A stretch of DNA of 40,629 nucleotides, taken from assembly GCA_041666125.1 (NCBI GenBank), contig JBAYHN010000001.1, positions 1 through 40,629 of the forward strand, in the 5' to 3' direction. Shown piece by piece: positions 32,101-39,450 of this stretch. Position 1 is the first letter of the stretch, and every line of letters begins with the position of its first letter. Origin of the DNA: JBAYHN01 sp041666125. GTDB taxonomy: Bacteria; Patescibacteriota; Gracilibacteria; UBA1369; UM-FILTER-53-11. The position numbers and the translations under genes are program-made. The notes beneath the pieces were generated by a model that saw nothing but the letters and a program-made list of their open reading frames with translations, was not told where the DNA came from and did not search any database.

Positions 32101-33080
32101 AACGTGGCGCACCAAAAGCAGAAATAGAAGCATTGCAAAGAACATTTAATGAGAATATTGGAGAAATATCCAAGACTCAAAAAGGAATGATTTCAAGCTT
32201 GGGAGCTTTTATAGAATTTGTAAAAACAAGCAGGGCTATTAAAACTACTACATCAAATCTAAAAGTCGGATTAACCGGCGCAGACACAAAAAGATTTAGA
32301 AATGTGTTTGGAATGATGGTTAATTGGCAAAAAGGTGGGATGAGAAATACACTTATGGAAAGCGTTGGTGCCTCAAAACCACCTCTACTTCGCGTATTAA
32401 AAGGCAAATTCGCTTTTTATGGACTATCTATGATTGCAGCTCCGGCCGCCATTGGAATAGCCACAAAAGATTCCAAAACCAGCTGGACCGCAGCAGCAGG
32501 ACAAGGCGTTTTGGATATGGCTCCTATTACAGGAACAATTTCTGACTTTGCCACAATGGTGAGAGGTCGTGAATTAATAAGCGGAAGAGAGGTTGTTGGA
32601 TACGAAAGATGGCTACTTAGACCGGCATTTGGAGTCGTGGGACTCGCATCCGATGTGCTTCTAATCGCAGGTGTTGGCGCAGGAGTACGTGCAGGAGTTG
32701 GAGCGCTACGCGGTGGAATGGAAGCAGCAAGACTTGCCAAACTAAAAGGCGCAGTTTCTGCAGCTGCAAAAACTGCAGGAGAAGCTTTGGCCAAAGGTGG
32801 TGCAAAAAAAGGAGCAGGAGAGACGGCCGAAGGAGCCGCAGAGGAAGGAAGCCGATTGTGGAACGCTTTGCGCAAAATGGACAAATATAGAATGCCTATC
32901 ACAATTGGTCTTGGTGTTGGCGTACCGGTTGCTCTTATGTTCACAAAACAAGATGAAATGGAAATTCCACAGGGAATAAAAGACGTAGTGGGAAGTGATA
33001 TGCAAGAATTGGATTTGGACAAAATGCCAGGCGCAACAGAAGCCCCAAGCGAAGGCGACGATCTTGCAGCAGCAGCCTAA
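29118..33080 (+). CDS. Giant coiled-coil membrane protein with PT-TG-like segment
   Basis: 1320 residues, no signal peptide. Hydrophobic segments lie near 215-235, 275-300, 555-580, 1095-1115, 1165-1190 and 1270-1290. Between them are long charged helical stretches: 640-740 (KQKLAERTQKISEWTAAIK) and 860-1010 (heptad-rich, 'DEKILAAERELENLKEEARV'). Residues about 1127-1180 ('QGVLDMAPITGTISDFATMV', then 'RELISGREVVGYERWLLRP') follow the pattern of the pre-toxin TG domain of secreted polymorphic toxins (D..P..G...D...G..L..G..L...ER). The C-terminal tail is low complexity and acidic. Predicted envelope-spanning or host-contact protein; no toxin domain is recognised at the end. Its last base overlaps the elp3 stop. 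Confidence 0.7.
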   Translation: MGNSTQSNQQQKSSLEVMGLKGKEKPKEPEMTAATAAERHEAGSMEAKTKSLRGQAGVSLENLEQRANERNYSAKSAQEINGIKLNESPEKQRDRMDSLYDVSAIMLANLFYQYPNTTKELDVGNFDNVGQLASHLAKINPRSAESAALYKLTELSKDPNSEVTKAVKAEWPKLIRTAQEMGPHIKMAMDYNPNEKLKDSEKWSVKGFIHDYPKTAAICGIAGAIGGFFAIRGIWRLFSKSSDKAAAEQAPETPAAAEEKGLLDSLTEAPKGFWGKLKWILGGGLILAALGSILKFAGVGDWIKKIGGSFKDGLSSLLGEDAEFKKDKEFYKRMASRIGKEMVVPVDPKFLAEKIGQEKFNDFAEDDGWFKENLVTPVLESDAVDGVAKYMPGVYTRAQRKQAVAVRTYLKGTERQAIISKMTITDETTVVQVLAKVDEELNKKEGIAPTTQKKEDAKETAPAVAAGEVEQKLLPYLKSKYGEISPNELRDISTLSYANFTSKTTELLGKAGEVGSELGEKLGLTKAQTVQETALNKAKDIMRRFLDDKKSEIVALGLPASASIGAVLTGLVASWPNPGESPTANPDASATATAVAAGTLASTVKENPLSNEDIEGTQARDEAATELEPRQQEVYMHQRKLLADLIKGNEYVKNDKADELIKCAESVAKTIGNEALKLPEADKRNARYEVANRIELKIRQLKQKLAERTQKISEWTAAIKAKSPLEELFLPIKTANDEVADLYSELEGMLAGERSNFAMFAPLAMQLARISYIQLTSSAQRKAYVRQYYGILGFPTAKINSLIKTLQKSPKGIALAESRVELGQRRLQGDLGGADVSGAGSLEQRANLDTPLTGLKDDGKQARERYNAEKTLLTHDEKILAAERELENLKEEARVLRKGTTSTDTLTLKSIESKIAAQQAEIRGMTHQRIKLEHTALQEASDEVYGRLRTQAPDRALTAQEWAEMDDLAERGSRLNRDRVRMGEDVLQQIKEATKRGAPKAEIEALQRTFNENIGEISKTQKGMISSLGAFIEFVKTSRAIKTTTSNLKVGLTGADTKRFRNVFGMMVNWQKGGMRNTLMESVGASKPPLLRVLKGKFAFYGLSMIAAPAAIGIATKDSKTSWTAAAGQGVLDMAPITGTISDFATMVRGRELISGREVVGYERWLLRPAFGVVGLASDVLLIAGVGAGVRAGVGALRGGMEAARLAKLKGAVSAAAKTAGEALAKGGAKKGAGETAEGAAEEGSRLWNALRKMDKYRMPITIGLGVGVPVALMFTKQDEMEIPQGIKDVVGSDMQELDLDKMPGATEAPSEGDDLAAAA

Positions 33081-34651
33081 ATCTTCTTCACCATGTATGT
33101 TCCCTGGAGTTTATACCCCAGTTTTTCGTAATATTGGCGCACGCCAACGCCGGCAATCACGGCAATCTTCTTAAATCCGTTTTTGCGCGCAATTTCTTCG
33201 GCTTTTGCCACTAGTTTGCGGCCAAAACCCATGTGCTGGCTCGCCAATTCATCATGTTCGGAAATCGGCACCTGTGCACCATAAGTGTGCAGCTCGCGAA
33301 TGATCGCCGCCCCATTTAGCTCTTTAATAAAATGTTTTTTGCCCTCAAGGGAATAGGAAGTAAATCGCAAACGCAATAAAGCGCAAAGCTTGTCGCTGTG
33401 TGTGTCATCAAAACTCAAAAAGAATTCCTTCCCGCGTGAAGCTTCATACTCCATCACATTAAATTCAATATTTTTCGGCACAATCGAGTCCCCTTTTATC
33501 TCGCGGCAACGAATACACTGGCAAACCACGCCATTTGTTTTCATTAATTCATGAATTACCTGCCTCAAATTGGAAGTTTTGCTTCCGCTCACAATACTCG
33601 GCGCCGGAATATCGCGAATCAGCCTGCTCACTCGCAAATATCTCGGAAACATCGGCTTAATTTTTAAAATAATTTCAATGAGCTCTTTGTCGGTATATGG
33701 CTTGTACTTGCCATCTTCAAACCATTTCTTTAATTCCGAAAATGGCACAATTACGCACGGATAAACTTTCATCATGTCCGGCTTAAAATCAGGATTTTCA
33801 AAAAGATCTGCAAACATTTGAATGTCTCGCTTAACATTTGAGCCCGGCAAACCAGGCATCATGTGATAAGAAATTTTAAAACCGGCGTCTTTCATTAGCT
33901 GAGTCGCTCGAATTGTCGCATCAATCCTGTGCCCGCGTTTAACCAAATCCAAAATGTCATCATACAAACTCTGCACCCCAATTTCTATGCGCGTGCAGCC
34001 AAGTTTTCGCATTCGAATAATCTCTTTTTCATCAATCCAGTCCGGGCGAGTCTCGAGCGTCATGGCCACACACCTGCGCTTTGCCGTTTCATTAAGCTTT
34101 TGCGCCTGCGCAAGACTTCGCGATTTGGTCTCATTCATCGCATTCAAGCACTGCCGCACATAATAATTTTGATAGCTCTTTGGATGCGAAGACCAGGTGC
34201 CGCCCATAACAATAAGTTCAATTTTATCCGTCGGATGGCCGTTTGCATGCAACGTTTCAATTCTGCGAGTCACTTGCAAATACGGATCATAATCATTAAT
34301 TATTGCGCGCATAACCGCCGGCTCATTGCTCAAATAACTTTTTGGAACATTCTCTTCCCTCGGACAAAAAACGCAGCGACCCGGGCAACCCATTGGCTTT
34401 GTGAGAACAGCAACAGGCGAAACGCCGGAAAGCGTACGCACTCCCCTTTTTGTTATAAGTTTTAAAAAGTCGCGATTTACCGGAATCTTTCCGGATTTAA
34501 CAAGATCGCGATACGCCGCCACAAGTTCGCTGTTTGGTGGCGGACCAATTTTTAGACTTTCCGCATATTTTAATTTTATACCGTGCAGCTGGCCCGGCGT
34601 CTTAATACCGCCTAAAACCGCATCCAGTACAAGTTTTTCCATCGACGACAT
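33077..34651 (-). CDS. elp3: Elp3: radical SAM/acetyltransferase tRNA wobble-uridine modifier
   Basis: 524 residues. Elp3 uses a radical SAM core and a KAT-like domain to put a carboxymethyl group on U34 of tRNA. Visible: the iron-sulfur cysteines C-x3-C-x2-C in 'KPMGCPGRCVFCPREENVPK'; radical SAM barrel phrases 'CVAMTLETRPDWIDEKEI' and 'GVQSLYDDILDLVKRGH'; the Elp3 zinc-site 'CQCIRCREIKGD'; and the acetyl-CoA site 'GFGRKLVAKAEEIARKNG' with 'AVIAGVGVRQYYEKLGY'. It is the only Elongator subunit in this window; bacterial and archaeal Elp3 work alone. ATG 34651 (MSSMEKLVL) is chosen over the upstream GTG-type start in promoter DNA. It diverges from a Trm9-like methyltransferase with 33 bases between the starts. 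Confidence 0.95.
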   Translation of the reverse strand: MSSMEKLVLDAVLGGIKTPGQLHGIKLKYAESLKIGPPPNSELVAAYRDLVKSGKIPVNRDFLKLITKRGVRTLSGVSPVAVLTKPMGCPGRCVFCPREENVPKSYLSNEPAVMRAIINDYDPYLQVTRRIETLHANGHPTDKIELIVMGGTWSSHPKSYQNYYVRQCLNAMNETKSRSLAQAQKLNETAKRRCVAMTLETRPDWIDEKEIIRMRKLGCTRIEIGVQSLYDDILDLVKRGHRIDATIRATQLMKDAGFKISYHMMPGLPGSNVKRDIQMFADLFENPDFKPDMMKVYPCVIVPFSELKKWFEDGKYKPYTDKELIEIILKIKPMFPRYLRVSRLIRDIPAPSIVSGSKTSNLRQVIHELMKTNGVVCQCIRCREIKGDSIVPKNIEFNVMEYEASRGKEFFLSFDDTHSDKLCALLRLRFTSYSLEGKKHFIKELNGAAIIRELHTYGAQVPISEHDELASQHMGFGRKLVAKAEEIARKNGFKKIAVIAGVGVRQYYEKLGYKLQGTYMVKKI

Positions 34652-34663
34652 AAATGTAAATAC

Positions 34664-34678
34664 AGTATATAGTATATG
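34664..34678. promoter_or_regulatory. Overlapping divergent promoter of elp3 and the Trm9-like gene
   Basis: AGTATA occurs twice (34664-34669 and 34671-34676), giving TATACT on the minus strand toward elp3, while TATATG (34673-34678) on the plus strand stands 6 bases before ATG 34685. Two -10 boxes pointing apart share the same 15 bases, so the two genes are probably expressed together or in competition. Confidence 0.5.
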
Positions 34679-34684
34679 AGCTAA

Positions 34685-35380
34685 ATGAAAACAGATGACA
34701 GACCGAGCCACAGCTCGGTTAAGCAATTAATGCGGCCAAAGGACGCATCCATTCTAACCAAGGTAAAGCGGGATTATAACCTGATAGCGGATGAATTTGA
34801 CGTCACGCGCAATCACCCGTGGCCTGAATTTGAGATGTTCTTGGAATATTTTGCTGGACCAAAGATTTTGGATATTGGCTGCGGCAATGGCAGGCTTTTT
34901 GGCTTTTTGAAAAATGCCGAATCGCAAATTGGCACGCATATTGATTATACCGGCATAGATAACAGCAAAGGCCTTTTGCAGAAGGCAAAAAAGAACAATC
35001 CGGGCGCAAAATTTAAGGCCGGAGATTTATTAAAAATCCCCTGCCCCGCAAAAAGTTTTGATGCGGTTTGTTGCTTTGCGGTTCTGCATCACATTCCGCA
35101 AAAACTTCAGCTAAAAGCGCTAAAAGAAATCCGCCGCGTACTTAAGAAAGATGGAATTCTGATTTTGACCGTTTGGAATTTGTGGCAGAAAAAATATAAA
35201 AAATATATAGATCAAAAAACGCACGATTCGCTTATCCCCTGGGGCTCCCCACCAAAAGCCAACCGCTATTATTACGCCTTCAAGCCAACAGAAATTATTA
35301 ATTTGCTAAAAAAAGCGGGATTTAGAATAATAAAAAAGAAAGTCGAAGCTTCCCGCAATATTTCCTTCATTTGCAACTGA
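34685..35380 (+). CDS. Trm9/ALKBH8-like SAM methyltransferase (predicted cm5U tRNA methylase)
   Basis: 231 residues, class I SAM methyltransferase. Beyond the usual motif I (DIGCGNGR, 63-70) and motif IV (AVLHH, 132-136), it carries features of eukaryotic Trm9, which methylates cm5U made by Elp3 to mcm5U. These are YN.IA..F..TR..PWP (31-47, matched by 'YNEIAPHFSQTRYKPWP' in yeast Trm9), IPW (184-186, yeast VPW) and RYYYAF (194-199, yeast RYYHLY) followed by a C-terminal 'ASRNISFI' like Trm9 'RDNWWVV'. The comparison is from memory of the yeast protein, not a search. The divergent neighbour is elp3, which supports the same pathway. It is followed 6 bases on by a TagA-type gene. Confidence 0.75.
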   Translation: MKTDDRPSHSSVKQLMRPKDASILTKVKRDYNLIADEFDVTRNHPWPEFEMFLEYFAGPKILDIGCGNGRLFGFLKNAESQIGTHIDYTGIDNSKGLLQKAKKNNPGAKFKAGDLLKIPCPAKSFDAVCCFAVLHHIPQKLQLKALKEIRRVLKKDGILILTVWNLWQKKYKKYIDQKTHDSLIPWGSPPKANRYYYAFKPTEIINLLKKAGFRIIKKKVEASRNISFICN

Positions 35381-35386
35381 TTCCAC

Positions 35387-36205
35387 ATGAAAAAAGTTAA
35401 AGTTCTAGACATACAATTCGACGTTTGTACTCTAACTGAAGCGCTAAACCGCATTCTGGACCTGCTGCAAAATCGCAGAGATGAAAGCGGCAAACAAATC
35501 GTGACTCCAAATCCGGAAATGCTGCTTGAGGCACAAAAAAATCCGGAATTTAAAAATATTTTAAATAAATCATGGATGAGTATTCCGGATGGGATCGGAA
35601 TTCTTTGGGCATCATCTTTCCAACACGGATTGCGCGGCAGAGGCAAGGCGGCACGCTTAATAAAAGCCTTTTTCTCGCTCCTCGCCCTAATCTTTTACCC
35701 AAAATCCGCCAGAAAAATATTTCCACAACGCGTCTCCGGCGTGGATTTGATGGAAGCAATATGCAGCGAAAGCCGCGAAAACAATTTTGGAATATTTTTG
35801 CTGGGCGCAGCACCGGCAGTTGCAGAAAAAACAAAGCACATCCTCGAAAAAAAGTTCCCGGGCATAAAAATCACAGGAACTTTTGCGGGCTCCCCTAGCC
35901 CGGCAGACGAAACCCACATAAAAAACCTTATTCAAACCTCAAAACCGGACATTTTATTTGTCGCATTCGGCGCACCGGCCCAAGAAATCTGGATTCACAA
36001 GCACCTCCCCGAACTAAAATCAGTAAAAATCGCCATGGGAGTTGGCGGCGCCTTCGACTTTTTGGCAGGAGTAAAACGCAGAGCCCCTTCATTCATGCGC
36101 ATTCTCGGACTGGAATGGCTTTTTAGGCTTATTCAAGAGCCTTCACGCATAAAAAGAATATGGAACGCAGTAATAAAGTTCCCATCCCGCATCATCAATC
36201 AATAA
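35387..36205 (+). CDS. WecG/TagA/CpsF-family glycosyltransferase
   Basis: 272 residues, full family length. Motifs: TPNPEML (40-46), PDGIGI (67-72, with the putative catalytic-base Asp D68), RVSGVDLM near 115, 'KPDILFVAFGAPAQEIWIHK', and the C-terminal 'LGLEWLFRLIQEPSRIKR' used for membrane association. In this family the enzyme adds ManNAc or a related sugar to a lipid-linked carrier for cell-wall polymer or O-antigen synthesis. Its closeness to the Trm9-like gene (6 bases) suggests co-transcription, not a shared role. Its product may serve the same envelope as the SLH and Ig proteins. Confidence 0.92.
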   Translation: MKKVKVLDIQFDVCTLTEALNRILDLLQNRRDESGKQIVTPNPEMLLEAQKNPEFKNILNKSWMSIPDGIGILWASSFQHGLRGRGKAARLIKAFFSLLALIFYPKSARKIFPQRVSGVDLMEAICSESRENNFGIFLLGAAPAVAEKTKHILEKKFPGIKITGTFAGSPSPADETHIKNLIQTSKPDILFVAFGAPAQEIWIHKHLPELKSVKIAMGVGGAFDFLAGVKRRAPSFMRILGLEWLFRLIQEPSRIKRIWNAVIKFPSRIINQ

Positions 36206-36481
36206 TTATTTCTTTTTCTTAGACATCATCGATGCTGCCCTTCTCTCCAGCACATTTTCGATGAGAGGCCTAACGTGATCCATCACTGAAGAAATAATCC
36301 CAACCGGTTTTAACACGAAATCATTTACCTTATCCACCGTCCCGCGCACTTTTTCGAGCACTTTGCTGGAATCGCGCAGAATCAGAATGAGGTAAATAAG
36401 CGTCACACAAAGGAAAATCGTCAAAAGGGCAACCGAAATTGTGAGGACGATGTATAGGGTTGTTTGTGAATCGTTGAACAT
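36206..36481 (-). CDS. Small membrane-anchored protein (DUF948-like)
   Basis: 91 residues: a single N-terminal transmembrane helix (about 9-36, 'LYIVLTISVALLTIFLCVTL') and a cytoplasmic amphipathic helix ('SSKVLEKVRGTVDKVNDFVL'), ending KKKK. The layout resembles DUF948 proteins. ATG 36481 is chosen over the GTG at 36490 because TAAAGT (36489-36494) stands 7 bases before it. It ends exactly where the glycosyltransferase gene ends, the two stop codons abutting tail to tail. Confidence 0.6.
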   Translation of the reverse strand: MFNDSQTTLYIVLTISVALLTIFLCVTLIYLILILRDSSKVLEKVRGTVDKVNDFVLKPVGIISSVMDHVRPLIENVLERRAASMMSKKKK

Positions 36482-36488
36482 ACAATTC

Positions 36489-36494
36489 ACTTTA
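36489..36494 (-). promoter_or_regulatory. -10 box of the small membrane protein gene (leaderless spacing)
   Basis: TAAAGT on the minus strand, 7 bases before ATG 36481, overlapping the alternative GTG start and so arguing against it. Confidence 0.45.
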
Positions 36495-36529
36495 CATCAT
36501 TATTTAAAAATTCTCAAAATTTAAACGCA

Positions 36530-38392
36530 CTATTTATACAGCACTTTTTTAAATTCCTCATCAGAATAACCATTATCGCTTACTTCATTCCATGCATCTT
36601 CCGTTATAAATTGCGAATATTCTCTCGAATTAGTCCAAACCTCAGAGCCCTTTACATCAATAACACTCGCCGCCCAAGACGAACCAATTTGCGGACGAAT
36701 AACAGAAAATCCTATTTTATATGGCTTGCCCGGATTTGCCCAAGACCAAACGGAATTTTTATACGGCTCCGACTGCAACCATTTATTTGCAGCAGAAGAA
36801 TAATAAACTGGGAAAATATGTATTTCTTTCCAATATCCCTCCGCCGAAGTTCCATATTTAAAAGAAACCGACGGCAAACCAAGCGCTTTATAAACAGCCA
36901 AAGCCACCGCAGCGGCATCCACACAATTTCCATAGTAATAATTATGAGCCAGCAAATAATCCACCTGAAAAGACGGGCTAAAAATGGTTCCTTTGTTTAT
37001 ACTTACGCCATTTATAGTAGTTATATTTGTTTGATTATTATTTTTGTCGGCCAAAGATTCCTGGTAAACGGTTTCCCAATTTGCCTGGCCTTTATATGCA
37101 GTATGAATTGCCTCTATGTCGCTAAAATTCTCTCGGCGATATTTTTCCTGATCAACAAGCCATTTTTGCAGGCTCTTTAAAGAAAGGCCCAAGTCATCCG
37201 GCTTCAAAAAATTATTCTTTGTCATAAGCGTCATGGCTTTGTCCAAAGTTTCCGGACGCAAAAACATAAAATTATAGGCAGTTTTGTTAAATTTCTTATT
37301 TTTAGCCGGAGAATATTGCATTCCGCCAAGTCCGCCATAAATAATTGCTCTATTTGACCACGTAAGCATCTCGTCCAGGCCCATTTCACCGAGCGCTTTT
37401 TGATTAGTGAAAAACTTTTTAACATTTCGCGCATATTTAATCATGGCCAGCCCATCTTTAATTACCTGAGCCCTTAGCCCATTTTCCGCCCTTTTATAAA
37501 TATATGCTTCGGTTAAGGCTTGAGAAATCGCGGTTAAATCATTTGCCGGCAAATCAATTTTATCTGCATATTTTACAAACAGCGGAAGCGCCATTTTTGC
37601 ATATTCTTCATTTATAGACTGCTCGGAAGTGAGAGTATAAGCCTCATCATAAACATTATCGAAGTCATGCCAAGTTACTGCAGTAACCACAAATTGGTAT
37701 GGAAGATTTTTTAGCACAGAGGCTGGCATTTTAAATTCAAAACCATCTTTTTTGGCAAAAACCGCATCCGAAATTTTCAAATTTTCTATAAATTCACCGG
37801 TCTTGGAATCCCACGTCTGCAGAAAATTACCTTCACTCGTCCAAATAATTGAATACATTTTATTGCCAATCGTTTTTACCGCATCACCATCGTGAAGATT
37901 TATGCGGAAGTGATATCTTTGGCCTGCAACAGGCATTTGAAAGGGCTGCACCATGGCATATGCATTTTGATTGTCCATTATAAAAGCATATTTTTTTATG
38001 TCGTCGACCGGCTTCCCCCAAAATCCCTGTGCACTATCAATTGCCGCAAAATCGCCCTCTTTGTCATTTTGAATAAGCCCACTCGCCTCCCACTCGGAAA
38101 TATTTCCATCGATTTTAATATTTGAGATTATTCCTTTTGCCTTAGCCATTTCTGTATCCAGATTTTTCTCCAAAAGCAGATTAAAACCACGCGCCACTTC
38201 CGGATTTGTGCTCGATTTTATGTAATTTAGAATTTTATTTTGAGTTTTTGCGGAGGGCTTGGGGCTCACAGAAGCCAAAGCTTTTTTAACCGCGCTTTCG
38301 CTGATTCCGGTGGCCTGCGCCTGCGCCAATGAAACAAAAAATAATGAGACAAGTAATGTCACCAGCAAAATTCCAGCGTTGAGTTTTTTCAT
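36530..38392 (-). CDS. Secreted transglutaminase-like protein with CBM9/DOMON-type domain
   Basis: 620 residues with a signal peptide (1-27, ending LAQAQA). Residues about 90-260 resemble a carbohydrate-binding/DOMON sandwich ('NIKIDGNISEWEASGL', then a solvent-facing strand pattern). The C-terminal part carries the transglutaminase-like catalytic Cys in YYYGNCVDAAAVALAVYKALG (C490) and the His in 'YWKEIHIFPVYY' (H525). Bacterial members are often cell-surface cysteine peptidases or cross-linking enzymes. The pairing suggests an enzyme acting on wall or extracellular glycoprotein. It lies with two other secreted-protein genes on the same strand. Substrate and reaction are not determinable. 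Confidence 0.72.
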   Translation of the reverse strand: MKKLNAGILLVTLLVSLFFVSLAQAQATGISESAVKKALASVSPKPSAKTQNKILNYIKSSTNPEVARGFNLLLEKNLDTEMAKAKGIISNIKIDGNISEWEASGLIQNDKEGDFAAIDSAQGFWGKPVDDIKKYAFIMDNQNAYAMVQPFQMPVAGQRYHFRINLHDGDAVKTIGNKMYSIIWTSEGNFLQTWDSKTGEFIENLKISDAVFAKKDGFEFKMPASVLKNLPYQFVVTAVTWHDFDNVYDEAYTLTSEQSINEEYAKMALPLFVKYADKIDLPANDLTAISQALTEAYIYKRAENGLRAQVIKDGLAMIKYARNVKKFFTNQKALGEMGLDEMLTWSNRAIIYGGLGGMQYSPAKNKKFNKTAYNFMFLRPETLDKAMTLMTKNNFLKPDDLGLSLKSLQKWLVDQEKYRRENFSDIEAIHTAYKGQANWETVYQESLADKNNNQTNITTINGVSINKGTIFSPSFQVDYLLAHNYYYGNCVDAAAVALAVYKALGLPSVSFKYGTSAEGYWKEIHIFPVYYSSAANKWLQSEPYKNSVWSWANPGKPYKIGFSVIRPQIGSSWAASVIDVKGSEVWTNSREYSQFITEDAWNEVSDNGYSDEEFKKVLYK

Positions 38393-38425
38393 ATAACAAC
38401 CGTCTCAAATTCAAACAAAAATGTC

Positions 38426-38463
38426 AAAAAAAATGAGAGCACCTGTAGACAACAAATGCTCCC
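38426..38463 (-). terminator. Intrinsic terminator after the Ig-like gene
   Basis: On the minus strand GGGAGCA pairs with TGCTCTC (one G-T) across a 15-base loop, then eight T follow. TTGACA at 38422-38427, a possible -35 for the next gene, overlaps its T run. Confidence 0.75.
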
Positions 38464-38487
38464 ATTAACAATTATTGCGTTTATTGA

Positions 38488-39285
38488 TTACATCCCAGAG
38501 ATCCCAATGCCATAATAAAAAATCGGTGATATTTTCACAGCTTTACCGCCAGTATTTGTAGTCAATGTAATTCTAATTTTATACACTCCGTGCACAACAT
38601 AACCTCCAACATCTTTGGAGCCATTCCATTGGCAAGTCACACCCGCGCTTCTAGCAGGTATAGCACAAAGATTTTTCACAACATTGCCTGCAACATCAAG
38701 AACTTCTATTTTCCCACCTCTATTTAGCACGTTAGTTGTAACTTCGAAAAATGGATATGGGTAATAAGAAGGTACATCTCCACGAATGCTAGATGGATGC
38801 CAAAAATCATAATCCTTTATGTAACCATTAGGATCTAGTACCGGAGCTACTCCCCGACCATCTATTGCTCCTCTAAATCTAAAAAATGGGCTTGTTGCAC
38901 GTGTTGTACTTAAAACTCCGTCGTTTAAAATACCAATCGTAACCTTAAATTTAAATTTTCCCTGCTGTAAAACACCATTGTCATTAAGTCCATCCCACAT
39001 GCAGTAATATGCTGAAAGTCCCCATGCACCATTTACCGCACAAGCATTATGCCTAATTATAGTATTTGATGCATCAATCACGTCCGTGCTTGCCTGATCA
39101 TATCCTCCTGTAATAACTGCATATTCCGGATATACATCATGAGCATCGTAATAAAAATAATGAAAAACAATTTGTGGAAAGATGAATGGCCTATCAGCAA
39201 AGGCAGGAGCCACCGACGTGAACATAATAACAAAAACAACCAATACAGAAATGGCACCAAATAAAAGTTTTCTGTTTTTCTGCAT
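38488..39285 (-). CDS. Secreted FlgD-type Ig-like protein
   Basis: 265 residues with a signal peptide (1-30, ending APAFA). Two Ig-like units each contain the FlgD-type turn: 'CMWDGLNDNGVLQQGKFKFK' and 'CQWNGSKDVGGYVVHGVYKI', matching 'WNGTDSNG...GTYNFRV' in the 1400-residue S-layer-like protein. Paired cysteines (C..C flanking each WNG turn) suggest disulfides. It has no SLH domain, so it is perhaps soluble or bound to other surface proteins. It is followed by a clear terminator. Function inferred: structural surface component. Confidence 0.8.
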   Translation of the reverse strand: MQKNRKLLFGAISVLVVFVIMFTSVAPAFADRPFIFPQIVFHYFYYDAHDVYPEYAVITGGYDQASTDVIDASNTIIRHNACAVNGAWGLSAYYCMWDGLNDNGVLQQGKFKFKVTIGILNDGVLSTTRATSPFFRFRGAIDGRGVAPVLDPNGYIKDYDFWHPSSIRGDVPSYYPYPFFEVTTNVLNRGGKIEVLDVAGNVVKNLCAIPARSAGVTCQWNGSKDVGGYVVHGVYKIRITLTTNTGGKAVKISPIFYYGIGISGM

Positions 39286-39323
39286 ATACTTTTGTCATTA
39301 AATGATAAAAACCTATTGTCGAA

Positions 39324-39351
39324 ATATTACCTCTTTTGTAAATTCAGTCAA
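39324..39351 (-). promoter_or_regulatory. Promoter of the Ig-like gene
   Basis: On the minus strand TTGACT (39346-39351), a 16-base spacer and TAATAT (39324-39329). The leader is about 30-35 bases. Confidence 0.65.
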
Positions 39352-39410
39352 TTTGCCACATGCAGATTTAATTGCGTCGCACACCTAAAAATGTCCGAAT
39401 GATACGAGTT

Positions 39411-39450
39411 AAGAATAAAATCCCATGCCTATAAAATACACGGGGGATTT
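39411..39450 (-). terminator. Terminator-like hairpin overlapping the stop at 39449
   Basis: On the minus strand AAATCCC (39444-39450) pairs with GGGATTT (39418-39424) and is followed by TATTCTT. Stem 7 bp, large loop, imperfect T run. Confidence 0.45.

Noticed and set aside
32417..33022. 201-residue minus-strand frame inside the giant gene
   Set aside because: Rich in Ala/Pro/Ser as expected from antisense of the plus gene; no domain, and the plus frame continues through.
33929..34465. 178-residue plus-strand frame opposite elp3
   Set aside because: It covers conserved Elp3 coding sequence on the other strand and shows no recognisable protein.
2035..36205. Alternative genetic code with TGA as glycine
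   Set aside because: Genes such as obg, the Trm9-like gene and the chorismate-mutase-like gene end at TGA at the expected family length, and no in-frame TGA interrupts conserved genes.
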